From Wujia chipingensis (lineage in GTDB: Bacteria; Bacillota; Clostridia; Lachnospirales; Lachnospiraceae), in NCBI RefSeq assembly GCF_014337155.1, contig NZ_CP060632.1:937001-1001000 (forward strand): a DNA stretch of 64,000 bases. The letters are read 5' to 3'. The notes under the pieces were generated by a model that did not search any database, was not told where the DNA came from, and saw nothing but the letters and a program-made list of their open reading frames with translations. Below are positions 34,967 to 43,015 of the stretch, in pieces (the stretch's first letter is position 1; each line of letters opens with the position of its first letter). Both the position numbers and the translations under genes were made by a program.

Positions 34967-35284
34967 ATGTGTATGACAAAAACAGAGTTGAACAAGGTAG
35001 TAGAAGAGTTGAGAAGTCTCAAGACTTTGAAGAACGAGACAGAACAGCAGATCAGAGAACTTGAGAGTGGAATTATCGAGTTTCTGAATGAAACAGTAGA
35101 GTGTGAGACAGTGGACAAGAACGGTAAGCCTATTAAGCAGTATATCGGTACAGATTACAAGACTACATATTCTACACAGACACGCGAGAATGTGAAGAAG
35201 GACGAGGTCAAAAAGTATCTTACTGATGAAGAGTATGAGAAGTGCATTACACGAAGCACATTCGGAGTTTTACGAGTTCAGTAA
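34967..35284 (+). CDS. Small coiled-coil protein, unknown
   Basis: 105 residues from ATG 34967 (AAGGAGG ahead). The first half is a coiled coil (ELNKVVEELRSLKTLKNETEQQIRELESGI); the rest is polar. First gene of a run of small genes leading to the sigma-like gene. Not recognised. Confidence 0.6.
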   Translation: MCMTKTELNKVVEELRSLKTLKNETEQQIRELESGIIEFLNETVECETVDKNGKPIKQYIGTDYKTTYSTQTRENVKKDEVKKYLTDEEYEKCITRSTFGVLRVQ

Positions 35285-35298
35285 TCAGCAAGTGGTAA

Positions 35299-35316
35299 GG
35301 GTGGGGAAACCCACCC
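35299..35316 (+). other. GC-rich hairpin between small genes
   Basis: Stem GGGTGGG / CCCACCC with a GAAA loop, 28 bases before the next start. There is no T run, so it is more likely an mRNA stability or processing element than a terminator. Confidence 0.6.
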
Positions 35317-35343
35317 AACGCCACAACAAAGGAGGCTTTTTAT

Positions 35344-35535
35344 ATGGCAGATTTAACGCATATTTTCAAAGTAGGTCAAAGAGTAAAGTGCAGAATGGAT
35401 GAAGATATACATGATGGAGTAATCAAGGAGACATTCAAGGATCATGTAATTATAGATATTCCAGATGTATCAAATCATTGTTGGTTTGAAAACGATTTGA
35501 ATATTGAAGATGTGATTCCGGTATATAACTTCTAA
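35344..35535 (+). CDS. Small protein, possible SH3-like fold
   Basis: 63 residues with AAAGGAGG ahead of the start. Text FKVGQRVKCRMDEDIHDGVIKETFKDHVIIDIPD reads like a small beta-barrel (RNA- or protein-binding SH3/KOW-like), but this is a guess from strand pattern. Confidence 0.55.
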   Translation: MADLTHIFKVGQRVKCRMDEDIHDGVIKETFKDHVIIDIPDVSNHCWFENDLNIEDVIPVYNF

Positions 35536-35642
35536 TCACTTGGGCAAGCGGTTAAGCCGTGGCATTTCAATTTGCACTTGCTCAATCGGCAATCAAAAGC
35601 CATACAAATCAATCATATTAAATTCATTAGGAGGTAGTAATT

Positions 35643-36272
35643 ATGGATAATTACAGAAGATCAGAACACACACAGAGACCATTGACAGAGGAAGAAAGAA
35701 GATTTGCAGAAGTGCATCATGATTTGATTTACAGATACATGAATTTGCACAAACTGAATCCGGAAGAATGGTACGACATTTTAATCATTCCTTATTTGGA
35801 CGCGGTAAAGAAATTCCATCAGTATGAGAGATTGCAGAATCTTAAATTTGAACAGATTTTCTTCAGAACACTTGACAGTGCCAGAAGCAGATATTGGAGA
35901 GATATGAATAGAAAAAAACGTTGTCCTGAAGGCGGTGTATGGAGCTATGATGAAATGTTCTATGAAGTTGAAGATGGCGCACGAAAAGAATGTGATTTTG
36001 AACCAACTGATAAATTTATGAATGTTGAAAGACAAGCAACCATAAGAACTTTATATGAGGATTTCTATAATAAGTGTATAAATCCAGATATGGTGCAGGC
36101 AGATACGAGACAGTTTGAATTGAATATGTTATTAGAAGGTTATTCAATGACAGAAATTGCACAATTCTTACTCGATAAGTACAGTAGTGATGATTTTTCC
36201 TTGCAGTATTGGGCGGTTCGTGAGGATAGAAAAGAGTTTAGAAAAATCTTCAAACAGGTTTTCGGTATCTAA
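35643..36272 (+). CDS. Sigma-factor-like protein
   Basis: 209 residues from ATG 35643 (TAGGAGG ahead). LTEEERRFAEVHHDLIYRYMNLHKLNPEEWYDILIIPYLDAVKKFHQ is the sigma region-2-like text seen in sigma-like genes of Firmicutes conjugative elements and phages; the C-terminal part (NMLLEGYSMTEIAQFL...) could be a region-4-like HTH. It would direct host RNA polymerase, or act with the element's own polymerase; neither is shown. No anti-sigma gene is seen. Confidence 0.55.
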   Translation: MDNYRRSEHTQRPLTEEERRFAEVHHDLIYRYMNLHKLNPEEWYDILIIPYLDAVKKFHQYERLQNLKFEQIFFRTLDSARSRYWRDMNRKKRCPEGGVWSYDEMFYEVEDGARKECDFEPTDKFMNVERQATIRTLYEDFYNKCINPDMVQADTRQFELNMLLEGYSMTEIAQFLLDKYSSDDFSLQYWAVREDRKEFRKIFKQVFGI

Positions 36273-36283
36273 TCAATAAATAT

Positions 36284-36322
36284 ATGGTGGTGTGTCAGAA
36301 ATGGCACACTTACCATCATATA
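36284..36322 (+). other. Hairpin after sigma-like gene
   Basis: Arms ATGGTGGTGTG and CACACTTACCAT pair over about ten bases with one bulge. No T run. Confidence 0.5.
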
Positions 36323-36390
36323 GAAAGATAGAAAAAGTAAAGTAGATTGTAAAGGCAATAATGGAAATACAAGGAAGGACGGAAAATAGC

Positions 36391-36699
36391 ATGATAAAGT
36401 CAGAATATTTCAATATGGGGCAGATTGTAGTTACCAGATCAATCAATAGTTATATGGCAAAGGAACGCAAATTTGCATTAGAAATCACTATTGCATTACA
36501 GCGGTATTCTATGAAAGATTGGGGAGACATGGACGCAGAAGATAAACAGACAAATGAGGAGGCTTTGAATTATCCAGATGATTTATATGTTATGGGTGCC
36601 TACAATACTTCAAAAGGCAGAATTTGGATAATTACAAATCGGATTTCTGAAATAGCCGGAGATAACGCAACAACAGTTTGTTTCCCAGAAGAAAGATAA
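36391..36699 (+). CDS. Conserved small protein of mobile DNA, unknown
   Basis: About 102 residues from ATG 36391 (in-frame ATG 36361 also possible). Text FNMGQIVVTRSINSYMAKERKFALEITIALQRYSMKDWGDMDAEDKQTNEEAL...WIITNRISEIAGDNATTVCFPEE corresponds to a family I recognise as common in Lachnospiraceae mobile elements, of unknown function. Confidence 0.65.
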   Translation: MIKSEYFNMGQIVVTRSINSYMAKERKFALEITIALQRYSMKDWGDMDAEDKQTNEEALNYPDDLYVMGAYNTSKGRIWIITNRISEIAGDNATTVCFPEER

Positions 36700-36812
36700 C
36701 AACAGTATAATCAGGGGTGGTTTGAAATATAGCCATCCTTAAATGTGATAAAAGGGAAAATATCAAAATAGAAAATGAAGAATAATCTATAATTATGTAC
36801 TGTATGGAATCC

Positions 36813-36841
36813 TTGAAAAAACGCAAAAATTCAAGTATAAT
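36813..36841 (+). promoter_or_regulatory. Promoter of HTH-vapBC unit
   Basis: TTGAAA 36813-36818, 17-base spacer, TATAAT 36836-36841. Transcription would start around 36848, after the GGAGG at 36843, which favours the later ATG 36879 for the next gene. Confidence 0.75.
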
Positions 36842-36878
36842 CGGAGGTGAATAATAAAGCATGGAAGGTTTGATTGAC

Positions 36879-37208
36879 ATGTCGGCAAAAACAGTTATAA
36901 AAGAAATAATAAAGGCAAAAAATATATCACAAGCGGAACTTGCGGAAGCAACCAACACAACAAGGCAAAATTTAAGTAACAAAATGACAAGGGATAAATT
37001 TTCATCTCTTGAATTAGTGGAAATTGCGGATGCTCTGGAAATGAATCTGATTTTAAAAGATAAGGCAGATGGAACGGAGTATATAATTGATTATCCAGAA
37101 GACGAAAAAGGAAAATCAAAGCGAAATATGACAGAAGAAGAGAAAAAGGCTGCACAGAAGAAATCAGAGGAAACCAAAGCAAGAAATGCAAAGAAGCAGA
37201 TCCAATAA
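36879..37208 (+). CDS. XRE-family HTH regulator
   Basis: 109 residues from ATG 36879 (GGAAGG ahead; ATG 36861 is the alternative). HTH: IIKAKNISQAELAEATNTTRQNLSNKMTRDKFSSLELVEIADALEM. The C-terminal 35 residues are a very basic/acidic mixed helix. It precedes the toxin/antitoxin pair by 14 bases and may regulate it. Confidence 0.75.
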   Translation: MSAKTVIKEIIKAKNISQAELAEATNTTRQNLSNKMTRDKFSSLELVEIADALEMNLILKDKADGTEYIIDYPEDEKGKSKRNMTEEEKKAAQKKSEETKARNAKKQIQ

Positions 37209-37222
37209 AGGAGGTATGCCCT

Positions 37223-37447
37223 ATGTTAGCAGCAGTAAAGGGAATTGTACAAGGTAATACAGTTGTTATTGAAGATGAAGATATTAGAGATTATGACGGA
37301 GCAGAGGTTGTTGTTACTCTGTTAAATTACCCACAGAGAAAAGCAAAGAAAGCACCTGTTGACTGGGATAGTTTTGCCATTCCAAGCGAAAGGGGACAGC
37401 ATGTAGATGAATATATGAGGGAGATGCGTGAGAATGACAGATTATAA
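37223..37447 (+). CDS. VapB-like antitoxin
   Basis: 74 residues. A short beta-type N-terminus (VKGIVQGNTVVIEDEDIRDYDGAEVVVTLL) suits an AbrB/Phd-like DNA-binding start; the acidic helical tail (WDSFAIPSERGQHVDEYMREMRENDRL) is the kind that wraps a PIN toxin. It overlaps the toxin gene, as in many toxin/antitoxin operons. Confidence 0.7.
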   Translation: MLAAVKGIVQGNTVVIEDEDIRDYDGAEVVVTLLNYPQRKAKKAPVDWDSFAIPSERGQHVDEYMREMRENDRL

Positions 37448-37868
37448 AAAGGCATTTGTTGATACTGCACCATTCATATACTTTATTGAAAAGGATGAAA
37501 ATAACCCACAGTATTATGATAAGGTAAAGAAATTTTTTAGTAATGGATATGAGGCAGATAAAAAATTTGTAACTTCTGTAATTACAATGGAAGAATATTT
37601 TGTATTTCCATACAGAAACAAACTATATTCATTTATTGATATGTTTGACAGGCTTGTTGAAACTACTGATATGGAGATTGTAGAAGTAAACCAAGAGATT
37701 GCTAAAAAGGCAGCTCAAATCAGAGCAGAATATAAAGGCTTTAAGGCTATGGATGCAATTCAGTTAGCGGTTGCATGTCTTACAAAGTGCGATTTATTCT
37801 TGACGAATGATAAGCAGTTAAGGCAATTCAAGGAAATAAAGTGTATTACAGTTGATGAACTGGAATAA
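37434..37868 (+). CDS. VapC-like PIN-domain toxin
   Basis: 144 residues from ATG 37434 (ATG 37428 also in frame). PIN acidic residues: AFVDTAPFIYFIE (first Asp), ITMEEYF (Glu), KAMDAIQLAVA (Asp) and LFLTNDKQL (Asp). PIN toxins are ribonucleases acting on tRNA or rRNA. Likely keeps the element in the population. Confidence 0.8.
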   Translation: MTDYKKAFVDTAPFIYFIEKDENNPQYYDKVKKFFSNGYEADKKFVTSVITMEEYFVFPYRNKLYSFIDMFDRLVETTDMEIVEVNQEIAKKAAQIRAEYKGFKAMDAIQLAVACLTKCDLFLTNDKQLRQFKEIKCITVDELE

Positions 37869-37873
37869 TAACA

Positions 37874-37914
37874 AAGCACCAACGGAAAGAGAAATCTTTC
37901 TGAAGGTGCTTTTC
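37874..37914 (+). terminator. Terminator after vapC-like gene
   Basis: Arms AAGCACC and GGTGCTT, with an inner AAAGA / TCTTT stem, followed by TTC TTAT. It faces the hidden minus-strand gene at 37915. Confidence 0.65.
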
Positions 37915-38169
37915 TTATATCTTCTTATTGTGTATATCTTTAATCACATGTTCTAATTCTGCGCTATGCCAGCGATCACGGATGATTTGTTGTTTTAATT
38001 CGTATATGCGTTTGCTGGTGTATTTTTCTACCCAATTCATAAGGCAAGTTGGAATCATGCGTTCAGGAATCCGTTGAATAATGGAAAATAATAAATCTTC
38101 GATTTTGCTGTGAATTTTATGTAATGCAATTTTGAAATGATTCGTTTTGTAAATCTCGATATTTTTAAT
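37915..38169 (-). CDS. Small protein without a conventional start codon
   Basis: An 84-codon open frame on the minus strand ending at TAA 37915. The predicted protein begins (I/M)KNIEIYKTNHFKIALHKI and continues through ERMIPTCLMNWVEKYTSKR to HSAELEHVIKDIHNKK, which resembles short proteins common on Lachnospiraceae plasmids and elements. AAGGAG lies 9 bases before the ATT at 38169, and there is no ATG, GTG or TTG near. The only other option is a CTG closer to the ribosome site. Function unknown. Confidence 0.55.
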   Translation of the reverse strand: MKNIEIYKTNHFKIALHKIHSKIEDLLFSIIQRIPERMIPTCLMNWVEKYTSKRIYELKQQIIRDRWHSAELEHVIKDIHNKKI

Positions 38170-38254
38170 GTGTCTCAGCTCCTTCCTAAATATAGTATAG
38201 ACTAGGCAAGGAATATATACAATAAATCAAAGGAAAAATGCCTAAATTATTTTT

Positions 38255-38361
38255 GCCACATAAGGGCAATTATGTAGCGAAAAAGTGAATATAGATTATA
38301 GAAGCGTAATTATTTTGCCACATAACTTATTAGTACAGATAGAAATAATAACGCCACATAA
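38255..38361. promoter_or_regulatory. TnpI-like recombination (resolution) site
   Basis: GCCACATAA occurs at 38255-38263, inverted as TTATGTAGC at 38270-38278 (6-base spacer GGGCAA), and twice more directly at 38317-38325 and 38353-38361. An inverted pair forming a core, plus two direct accessory copies beside a tyrosine recombinase gene, is the arrangement described for the internal resolution site of Tn4430 TnpI. The last copy ends just ahead of the ribosome site of the recombinase gene, so the protein may repress itself. Confidence 0.7.
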
Positions 38362-38381
38362 TTTATACGGAGGTTGAGCAT

Positions 38382-39257
38382 ATGGAAACATACATAAAAG
38401 AATTTGTTGAAAAACTAAGAGAAGAAGGAAAATCCGAAAACACAATTAAATCATATACTCGTCACATGAAGGAGTATTTCAAATGGTTCTATGATAGTTT
38501 TGGAGATATTGAATTCAAAGGTCTGTATCGAGCTAATATTCAAGAATATAAAAATTACTTGAAGAATATAAAGCGAACTGGTCAGGACAATCATAATCTG
38601 AATGGAAAAACCATTAATGCAAAATTATCTGCCATATCTAAATATAATGAATTGATGCAACCAGATAACATGGTAATATCGAAGGCAGATTTTATTAAAA
38701 TTCAAGAAAATTCTATTAATCCGACAGAAGTAACAAAGGAGGATGTAGACCGGTTCAGGCAAGGAATTTTGCAATCAGAGGGTACACATGCAATACGAAA
38801 TTATACGATTGTAACGGTTATGATGTACACAGGTTTACGTATTAGTGAAGTGTTGCGGTTGAAAAGAACAGACGTAAATACAGTTAGCGGTGAAATTCGT
38901 GTGACAGATGGAAAAGGAGAAAAGCAACGCATTGTGGTTATGAATTCAAAGGTAATAGAAGCTATTAATGAATACAGAAGACATTATAATAAGGAAGACA
39001 CCGATTTGCTATTTTATAATGCAAAGGGAAAATCTCTTGATCGCACCGCAATAAATAAAGTATTTTGGGAAAATGCTATCAAAGGCAAAAATATTACTCC
39101 ACACACATTGAGACATTATTTTTGTAGTTCTGCATTGGAAGCTGGTTATACGATAGCGGAGGTTGCTATGTTAGCAGGACATTCAAATATACATACAACA
39201 ATTCGCTATACGAATCCTTCCATGAAGAAAATAAAAGAACGTGCTGAATTTTTATAA
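38382..39257 (+). CDS. Tyrosine recombinase, TnpI/XerC-like
   Basis: 291 residues. N-terminal SAM-like core-binding domain (FVEKLREEGKSENTIKSYTRHMKEYFKWF). Catalytic residues: R in YTGLRISEVLRL, H-x-x-R in HTLRHYF, H in GHSNIHTT and Y in IRYTNPS. It lacks the arm-binding domain of the integrase at 60915. With the adjacent site array it most likely resolves dimers of the circular element rather than integrating it. There is no tnpA transposase. Confidence 0.85.
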   Translation: METYIKEFVEKLREEGKSENTIKSYTRHMKEYFKWFYDSFGDIEFKGLYRANIQEYKNYLKNIKRTGQDNHNLNGKTINAKLSAISKYNELMQPDNMVISKADFIKIQENSINPTEVTKEDVDRFRQGILQSEGTHAIRNYTIVTVMMYTGLRISEVLRLKRTDVNTVSGEIRVTDGKGEKQRIVVMNSKVIEAINEYRRHYNKEDTDLLFYNAKGKSLDRTAINKVFWENAIKGKNITPHTLRHYFCSSALEAGYTIAEVAMLAGHSNIHTTIRYTNPSMKKIKERAEFL

Positions 39258-39334
39258 AAAATTAAAAAAGTACAAAAATGTTTTTCAAATGAGGAATATA
39301 TAGGTGAAGACATAAAATGGAAAGGAGCAGAGAG

Positions 39335-39427
39335 TTGAAGGAAGAACGTAAAACGTCAACACAGCATACTACATTACAAATTGTGGTAGGCTGTGTAATT
39401 ACTTTGTTTTTAATATTTTGTATGTAA
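39335..39427 (+). CDS. 30-residue single-pass membrane peptide
   Basis: TTG start with AAAGGAGCAGAGAG ahead; product ends TTLQIVVGCVITLFLIFCM, a basic start plus one hydrophobic helix. It resembles a type I toxin or a membrane leader peptide, but no antisense RNA was identified. Confidence 0.4.
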   Translation: MKEERKTSTQHTTLQIVVGCVITLFLIFCM

Positions 39428-39442
39428 ATGAGAGGTGGAATG

Positions 39443-39676
39443 ATGAAGGATTTATTTGGTGAAAAAGAAATCATAGAGAATGAAACAAAGCAGGTATTTT
39501 TACAGGGCGTGAATGCTGGAATACACTATATGATGGATAAAATTGAGCGACAGTATAAAAAAGGTAAACCAATTCAGGCAAATGGCAGTCTGTATTGGCT
39601 AAAAGATGCAAAAGAGAATCTGCGAGACATTATGGACGACATGGAAGCAGAATATAACAAAAAATACGGAAAATAG
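39443..39676 (+). CDS. Small helical protein, unknown
   Basis: About 77 residues from ATG 39443 or 39440 (GAGGTGG ahead). Text: DLFGEKEIIENETKQVFLQGVNAGIHYMMDKIERQYKKGKPIQ...DAKENLRDIMDDME. Not recognised. Confidence 0.55.
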   Translation: MKDLFGEKEIIENETKQVFLQGVNAGIHYMMDKIERQYKKGKPIQANGSLYWLKDAKENLRDIMDDMEAEYNKKYGK

Positions 39677-39981
39677 GTTATCGTATCACATATCGAGAAT
39701 TGGAAAAACACTTGATTTTCCTACATATTTTTTCTCGATAAACCCAAATCCTACTTAATTAGTAGGGAATACAACACATGGTATAAAGTCACTGTATAAG
39801 GACAGAAAATGAAGATGTATATGGGAAATATACGAGTTTGGCGTGATTCAGGTTTTGGCACTTATATAGCGCAAAAAACGTAGATACAAGTTCGGAATGG
39901 CTTATCGTGAATAGTCGGAAAGTATCACATAAGCACACATAATATTTAGTAAAATTACAGTAAGAAGGCAGGTGTAATCTT
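39677..39981. other. Non-coding region with a palindrome
   Basis: A 17-bp palindrome CCTACTTAATTAGTAGG is at 39750-39766, a likely protein-binding site. AAGTCACTGTATA (39786-39798) is shared with 34010-34022. No coding frame is supported. Confidence 0.5.
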
Positions 39982-40416
39982 ATGGAACAGCAACGCTATA
40001 CATTAAAAGATATCAATTTTATAGCGGAAGAGAATTATACGGATATCAATAGTAAAATAGTTGGATTTCAGATTGAAAACAACATGGTTTTGTCAATGGA
40101 TATCGCGGATCGTTTATCTGGGATTATCAATAAAATGCTTGCAGATTATTATGCGGATACATGCAAGCGGCTGGAACCTTCGGATTTTCATGTAACAATG
40201 AGTATAGAAATGAATACCAGCACTAACAAGGTAATCGTCAATACATATATCTTCGATTCTGCTGATATGGTATTGCACACGGAAATTGATGTAGAAACAT
40301 TGAGAGACTATGGCAGAATGAAAAAGTATTTTTTTGATATGTTGGCTTGTATTACATTAGATAGAATTCGAGAATTACAGAAAGCAGCCGGTTTGAAATC
40401 TGGATATGTAATATAA
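39982..40416 (+). CDS. Unknown soluble protein
   Basis: 144 residues, alpha/beta, no membrane segment. Text: IAEENYTDINSKIVGFQIENNMVLSMDIADRLSGIINKMLADYYADTCKRLEPSDFHVTMSIEMN. AAGGCAGG precedes the start. I do not recognise the family. Confidence 0.6.
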   Translation: MEQQRYTLKDINFIAEENYTDINSKIVGFQIENNMVLSMDIADRLSGIINKMLADYYADTCKRLEPSDFHVTMSIEMNTSTNKVIVNTYIFDSADMVLHTEIDVETLRDYGRMKKYFFDMLACITLDRIRELQKAAGLKSGYVI

Positions 40417-40506
40417 TCAGATATTTACAAATTCGGCAATCTATTGATATAATGTATATGGTATTTAGTTGAGGAAACTCCTAAATATATGATTGATTTG
40501 GGAAAA

Positions 40507-40541
40507 GTCATGACTGTAAAAGGTTGTGGCTTTTCTTTTTG
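40507..40541 (+). terminator. Probable terminator/attenuator
   Basis: AAAAGTC pairs with GGCTTTT (one G-T pair), followed by TTTTTGG. Ahead of the membrane protein gene; just downstream, ACACTA-GATA-TAGTGT (40549-40564) is another operator-like palindrome. Confidence 0.5.
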
Positions 40542-40643
40542 GGGAAAACGAACACTAGATATAGTGTAAAAAATAAAAAAAAGACTAGATATTGAAAATA
40601 ATATGTGATAATGTATATAAAAAATATGTCTAGTGAGGAAAAA

Positions 40644-41486
40644 ATGGACGAGATTAATTATACATATTTCAACGCATTGGAAAAATTAGGTACAAATGTT
40701 GATGTGTTGCTACCATTATTGAGAAGTTTAGAAACAGTAAAAAATGAATATGCTGTAGAATCTGTTGTAAAAGGTTTCTCACAAAATGTAGCTATAATAA
40801 ATAACATGTTTTATGACAGAGAAAATGGTAATGAAGATTTAGTAGCTAAGTCATGCCTAAATATTTTGCAAAAAGTGTTTAGGGTGAACATAGTATATAT
40901 GAGTGACATTGCTATTAATAATATTATATCTACGTTAAGTAAATTTAATTTTATTGATAATTGGAATTTGGTTCCGAACGTTTCTTTAAAACCACATGAA
41001 GATATTAAAGAAAAAGATGAAAAATTTAATGTTAATAACGTTATTAAGGAAATCAAAGGTAAATCTCCTGATGAAATAAAAAAATGTATATGGAGTTTTC
41101 TTTGGAAAAAAGTACCATGTTTAACAGCTATGTTCATAATAGGTACTCTATTTTTGGCGGGAGTTGCAGTATATACAGGTGTTAAACAAATTGCAGATGT
41201 ATGTAAGTCCTGTTATGAGAAAATAATAGTAAATAAAGAGGGAAAAGAAGATACGTACATAGTAAATACAGAGTCCGCAAAATTGTATTATGAACCGAGC
41301 AGTCATGCAGCAGTAGTTGCCACGCTTTTGTATGACGATCAAGTGTATAAAACGGAAGACGTAAAAAACTGGATTAAGATTGAATATGAGACAAGTGATG
41401 GAAAACTGATATCCGGATGGATAGCGAAAAGAAATCTTATGACATATAGAACATATCAATTTCATCAAGAAGAATTATATAAATAA
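40644..41486 (+). CDS. Single-pass membrane protein with C-terminal SH3b-like domain
   Basis: 280 residues from ATG 40644 (GTGAGGA ahead). Residues 1-160 are soluble and mostly helical, a membrane helix follows (VPCLTAMFIIGTLFLAGVAVYTG), and the outer C-terminal part TESAKLYYEPSSHAAVVATLLYDDQVYKTEDVKNWIKIEYETSDGKLISGWIAKRNL is a bacterial SH3 domain. SH3b domains bind cell-wall peptides. It could be a wall sensor or an exclusion factor; role unknown. Confidence 0.65.
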   Translation: MDEINYTYFNALEKLGTNVDVLLPLLRSLETVKNEYAVESVVKGFSQNVAIINNMFYDRENGNEDLVAKSCLNILQKVFRVNIVYMSDIAINNIISTLSKFNFIDNWNLVPNVSLKPHEDIKEKDEKFNVNNVIKEIKGKSPDEIKKCIWSFLWKKVPCLTAMFIIGTLFLAGVAVYTGVKQIADVCKSCYEKIIVNKEGKEDTYIVNTESAKLYYEPSSHAAVVATLLYDDQVYKTEDVKNWIKIEYETSDGKLISGWIAKRNLMTYRTYQFHQEELYK

Positions 41487-41489
41487 TAC

Positions 41490-41516
41490 AAAGGTCTGGT
41501 ATTATGCCAGACCTTT
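41490..41516. terminator. Bidirectional terminator
   Basis: Perfect stem AAAGGTCTGG / CCAGACCTTT, 7-base loop, between convergent genes. Confidence 0.88.
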
Positions 41517-41541
41517 ATATAAAACTTTTGATATATAAATA

Positions 41542-42360
41542 TCATTTTGGGGGATTAGGATTATTAGGAAACATATCATCAACAGGTAGAATTTCAAAAC
41601 TATTTCTTCTTGTATATTTGGCAATTTCAATATAATTTTTTATTTTATCTAAAATTTCATTATAATAAAAATAATTAGTGGATGTATTGTTTTCTGTTGA
41701 AGTGTTTTCTCTATGATCCATTGTTTCCATGATAGATTTTAATAAAGTGTCAATTCTATTTTGATCTGCTTCATATAAAAATTCCGAAAATGGAAGTCCT
41801 GCAAGTGAAATAATAAAACATACGTCAAGTTTTAATGAGGCATTAATTTCCTTAAGTTTATTTAAATAATCATTTTTGTCATTGTATTTAAGATTATAAA
41901 ATGATTGACGTAGTGATGTATTTATAGAATCCATCAAAGATTCAAATAGTTTTTCTTGTTCTTCAGGTGTTCTTGAATTAGGCAATTGATACCATTCCAG
42001 AGGAATCGAGGATTCTTCAAGAGGTACAGCTTTTATTATTTTGTCAAGATATACTTCGCTTTGCGCTTTATAATTTCCTAATTCAGATATATTATTTGCA
42101 CCATATTTAACAATAGATATTATATTAATCAAATCAGGTTTATAAATAGTTTTTTGACGATTATCATCACCATTTTTTCCGTTTCGCTCAATTTGAGAAT
42201 ACCAGGTATCGTTTTGTTTAACTATGTTAGATATTTTTTTCTTTGTTATTTTATTTTTTGTTCGTAATTCTTGAAGATGTTCTATTAAAGTTATTTCTTT
42301 TCCGTCAATAAATAATTTTTGCATTTTATTATATCTAGGTGTTTTTTTTGCAAATGGCAT
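41542..42360 (-). CDS. HTH-like regulator with helical C-terminal domain
   Basis: 272 residues. At about residues 25-60 LIEHLQELRTKNKITKKKISNIVKQNDTWYSQIERNG matches an XRE HTH, and a long helical domain follows (SMDSINTSLRQSFYNLKYNDKNDYLNKLKEINASL). Ends in a proline-rich tail (NNPNPPK). Transcribed away from the cold-shock gene; possible lysogeny-type regulator. Confidence in the HTH is moderate. Confidence 0.6.
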   Translation of the reverse strand: MPFAKKTPRYNKMQKLFIDGKEITLIEHLQELRTKNKITKKKISNIVKQNDTWYSQIERNGKNGDDNRQKTIYKPDLINIISIVKYGANNISELGNYKAQSEVYLDKIIKAVPLEESSIPLEWYQLPNSRTPEEQEKLFESLMDSINTSLRQSFYNLKYNDKNDYLNKLKEINASLKLDVCFIISLAGLPFSEFLYEADQNRIDTLLKSIMETMDHRENTSTENNTSTNYFYYNEILDKIKNYIEIAKYTRRNSFEILPVDDMFPNNPNPPK

Positions 42361-43015
42361 TTGTATGACCTCTTTTTCTACAAGATAATTATATGGAATT
42401 TCTTATTTTATACAATTTAATATATACAATTATAATACGCCACACACAAAAAAACAATATATCCATACAATAATAATAAAAAATATGGATGTTTATGCGG
42501 TAAAAATATATTTATACAACTTAAAACATACAATAAAATAAAAAAAATACAATATTTCTGCAAAAAAATGTATAAAATGCTTGACGGATGAGAAACAAGG
42601 TGTTACTATTCAGATATGGAAATAAAAAAGTCGGATCTAGCAAATCCGACTTAGCAAATTGGATACTAGCAATATCCAATGTTTGCACAGACTTTCATCT
42701 GTACATATGTAATATTATGCAAAACATATTATAGCAGATATATTAGATTTATTCAATTCAAATAAAAAGTCTTTTGAGTATATCACTCAACAATTTCCAT
42801 TAAAATTTTGAGAATATGTACCTTGATAATTAAAAAATAAATTCTATATCACATAGAAAATCCTGATGGAAGAATGTGCGTTAGATTATGCAAGGAAAGA
42901 GAGAACAATAATATAGAGGTCATTCAGTTTGAATGATAAAAGGAATTACGAGATATTTTCTCATTACTGCCTTATATCATGGAAGAAAAATAACAAAAAG
43001 CGAGGAATTTAAGAA
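42361..43015 (+). other. 655-base non-coding region with tandem hairpins (csp leader)
   Basis: Two hairpins with the same 7-base loop CTAGCAA: stem AAGTCGGAT / ATCCGACTT (42628-42652) and stem ATTGGATA / TATCCAAT (42658-42680). A third hairpin ACAGA / TCTGT is at about 42687-42702. No T runs follow. The remaining 300 bases to the cold-shock gene carry no protein frame and probably form a long 5' leader, as in known csp mRNAs. Confidence 0.6.
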
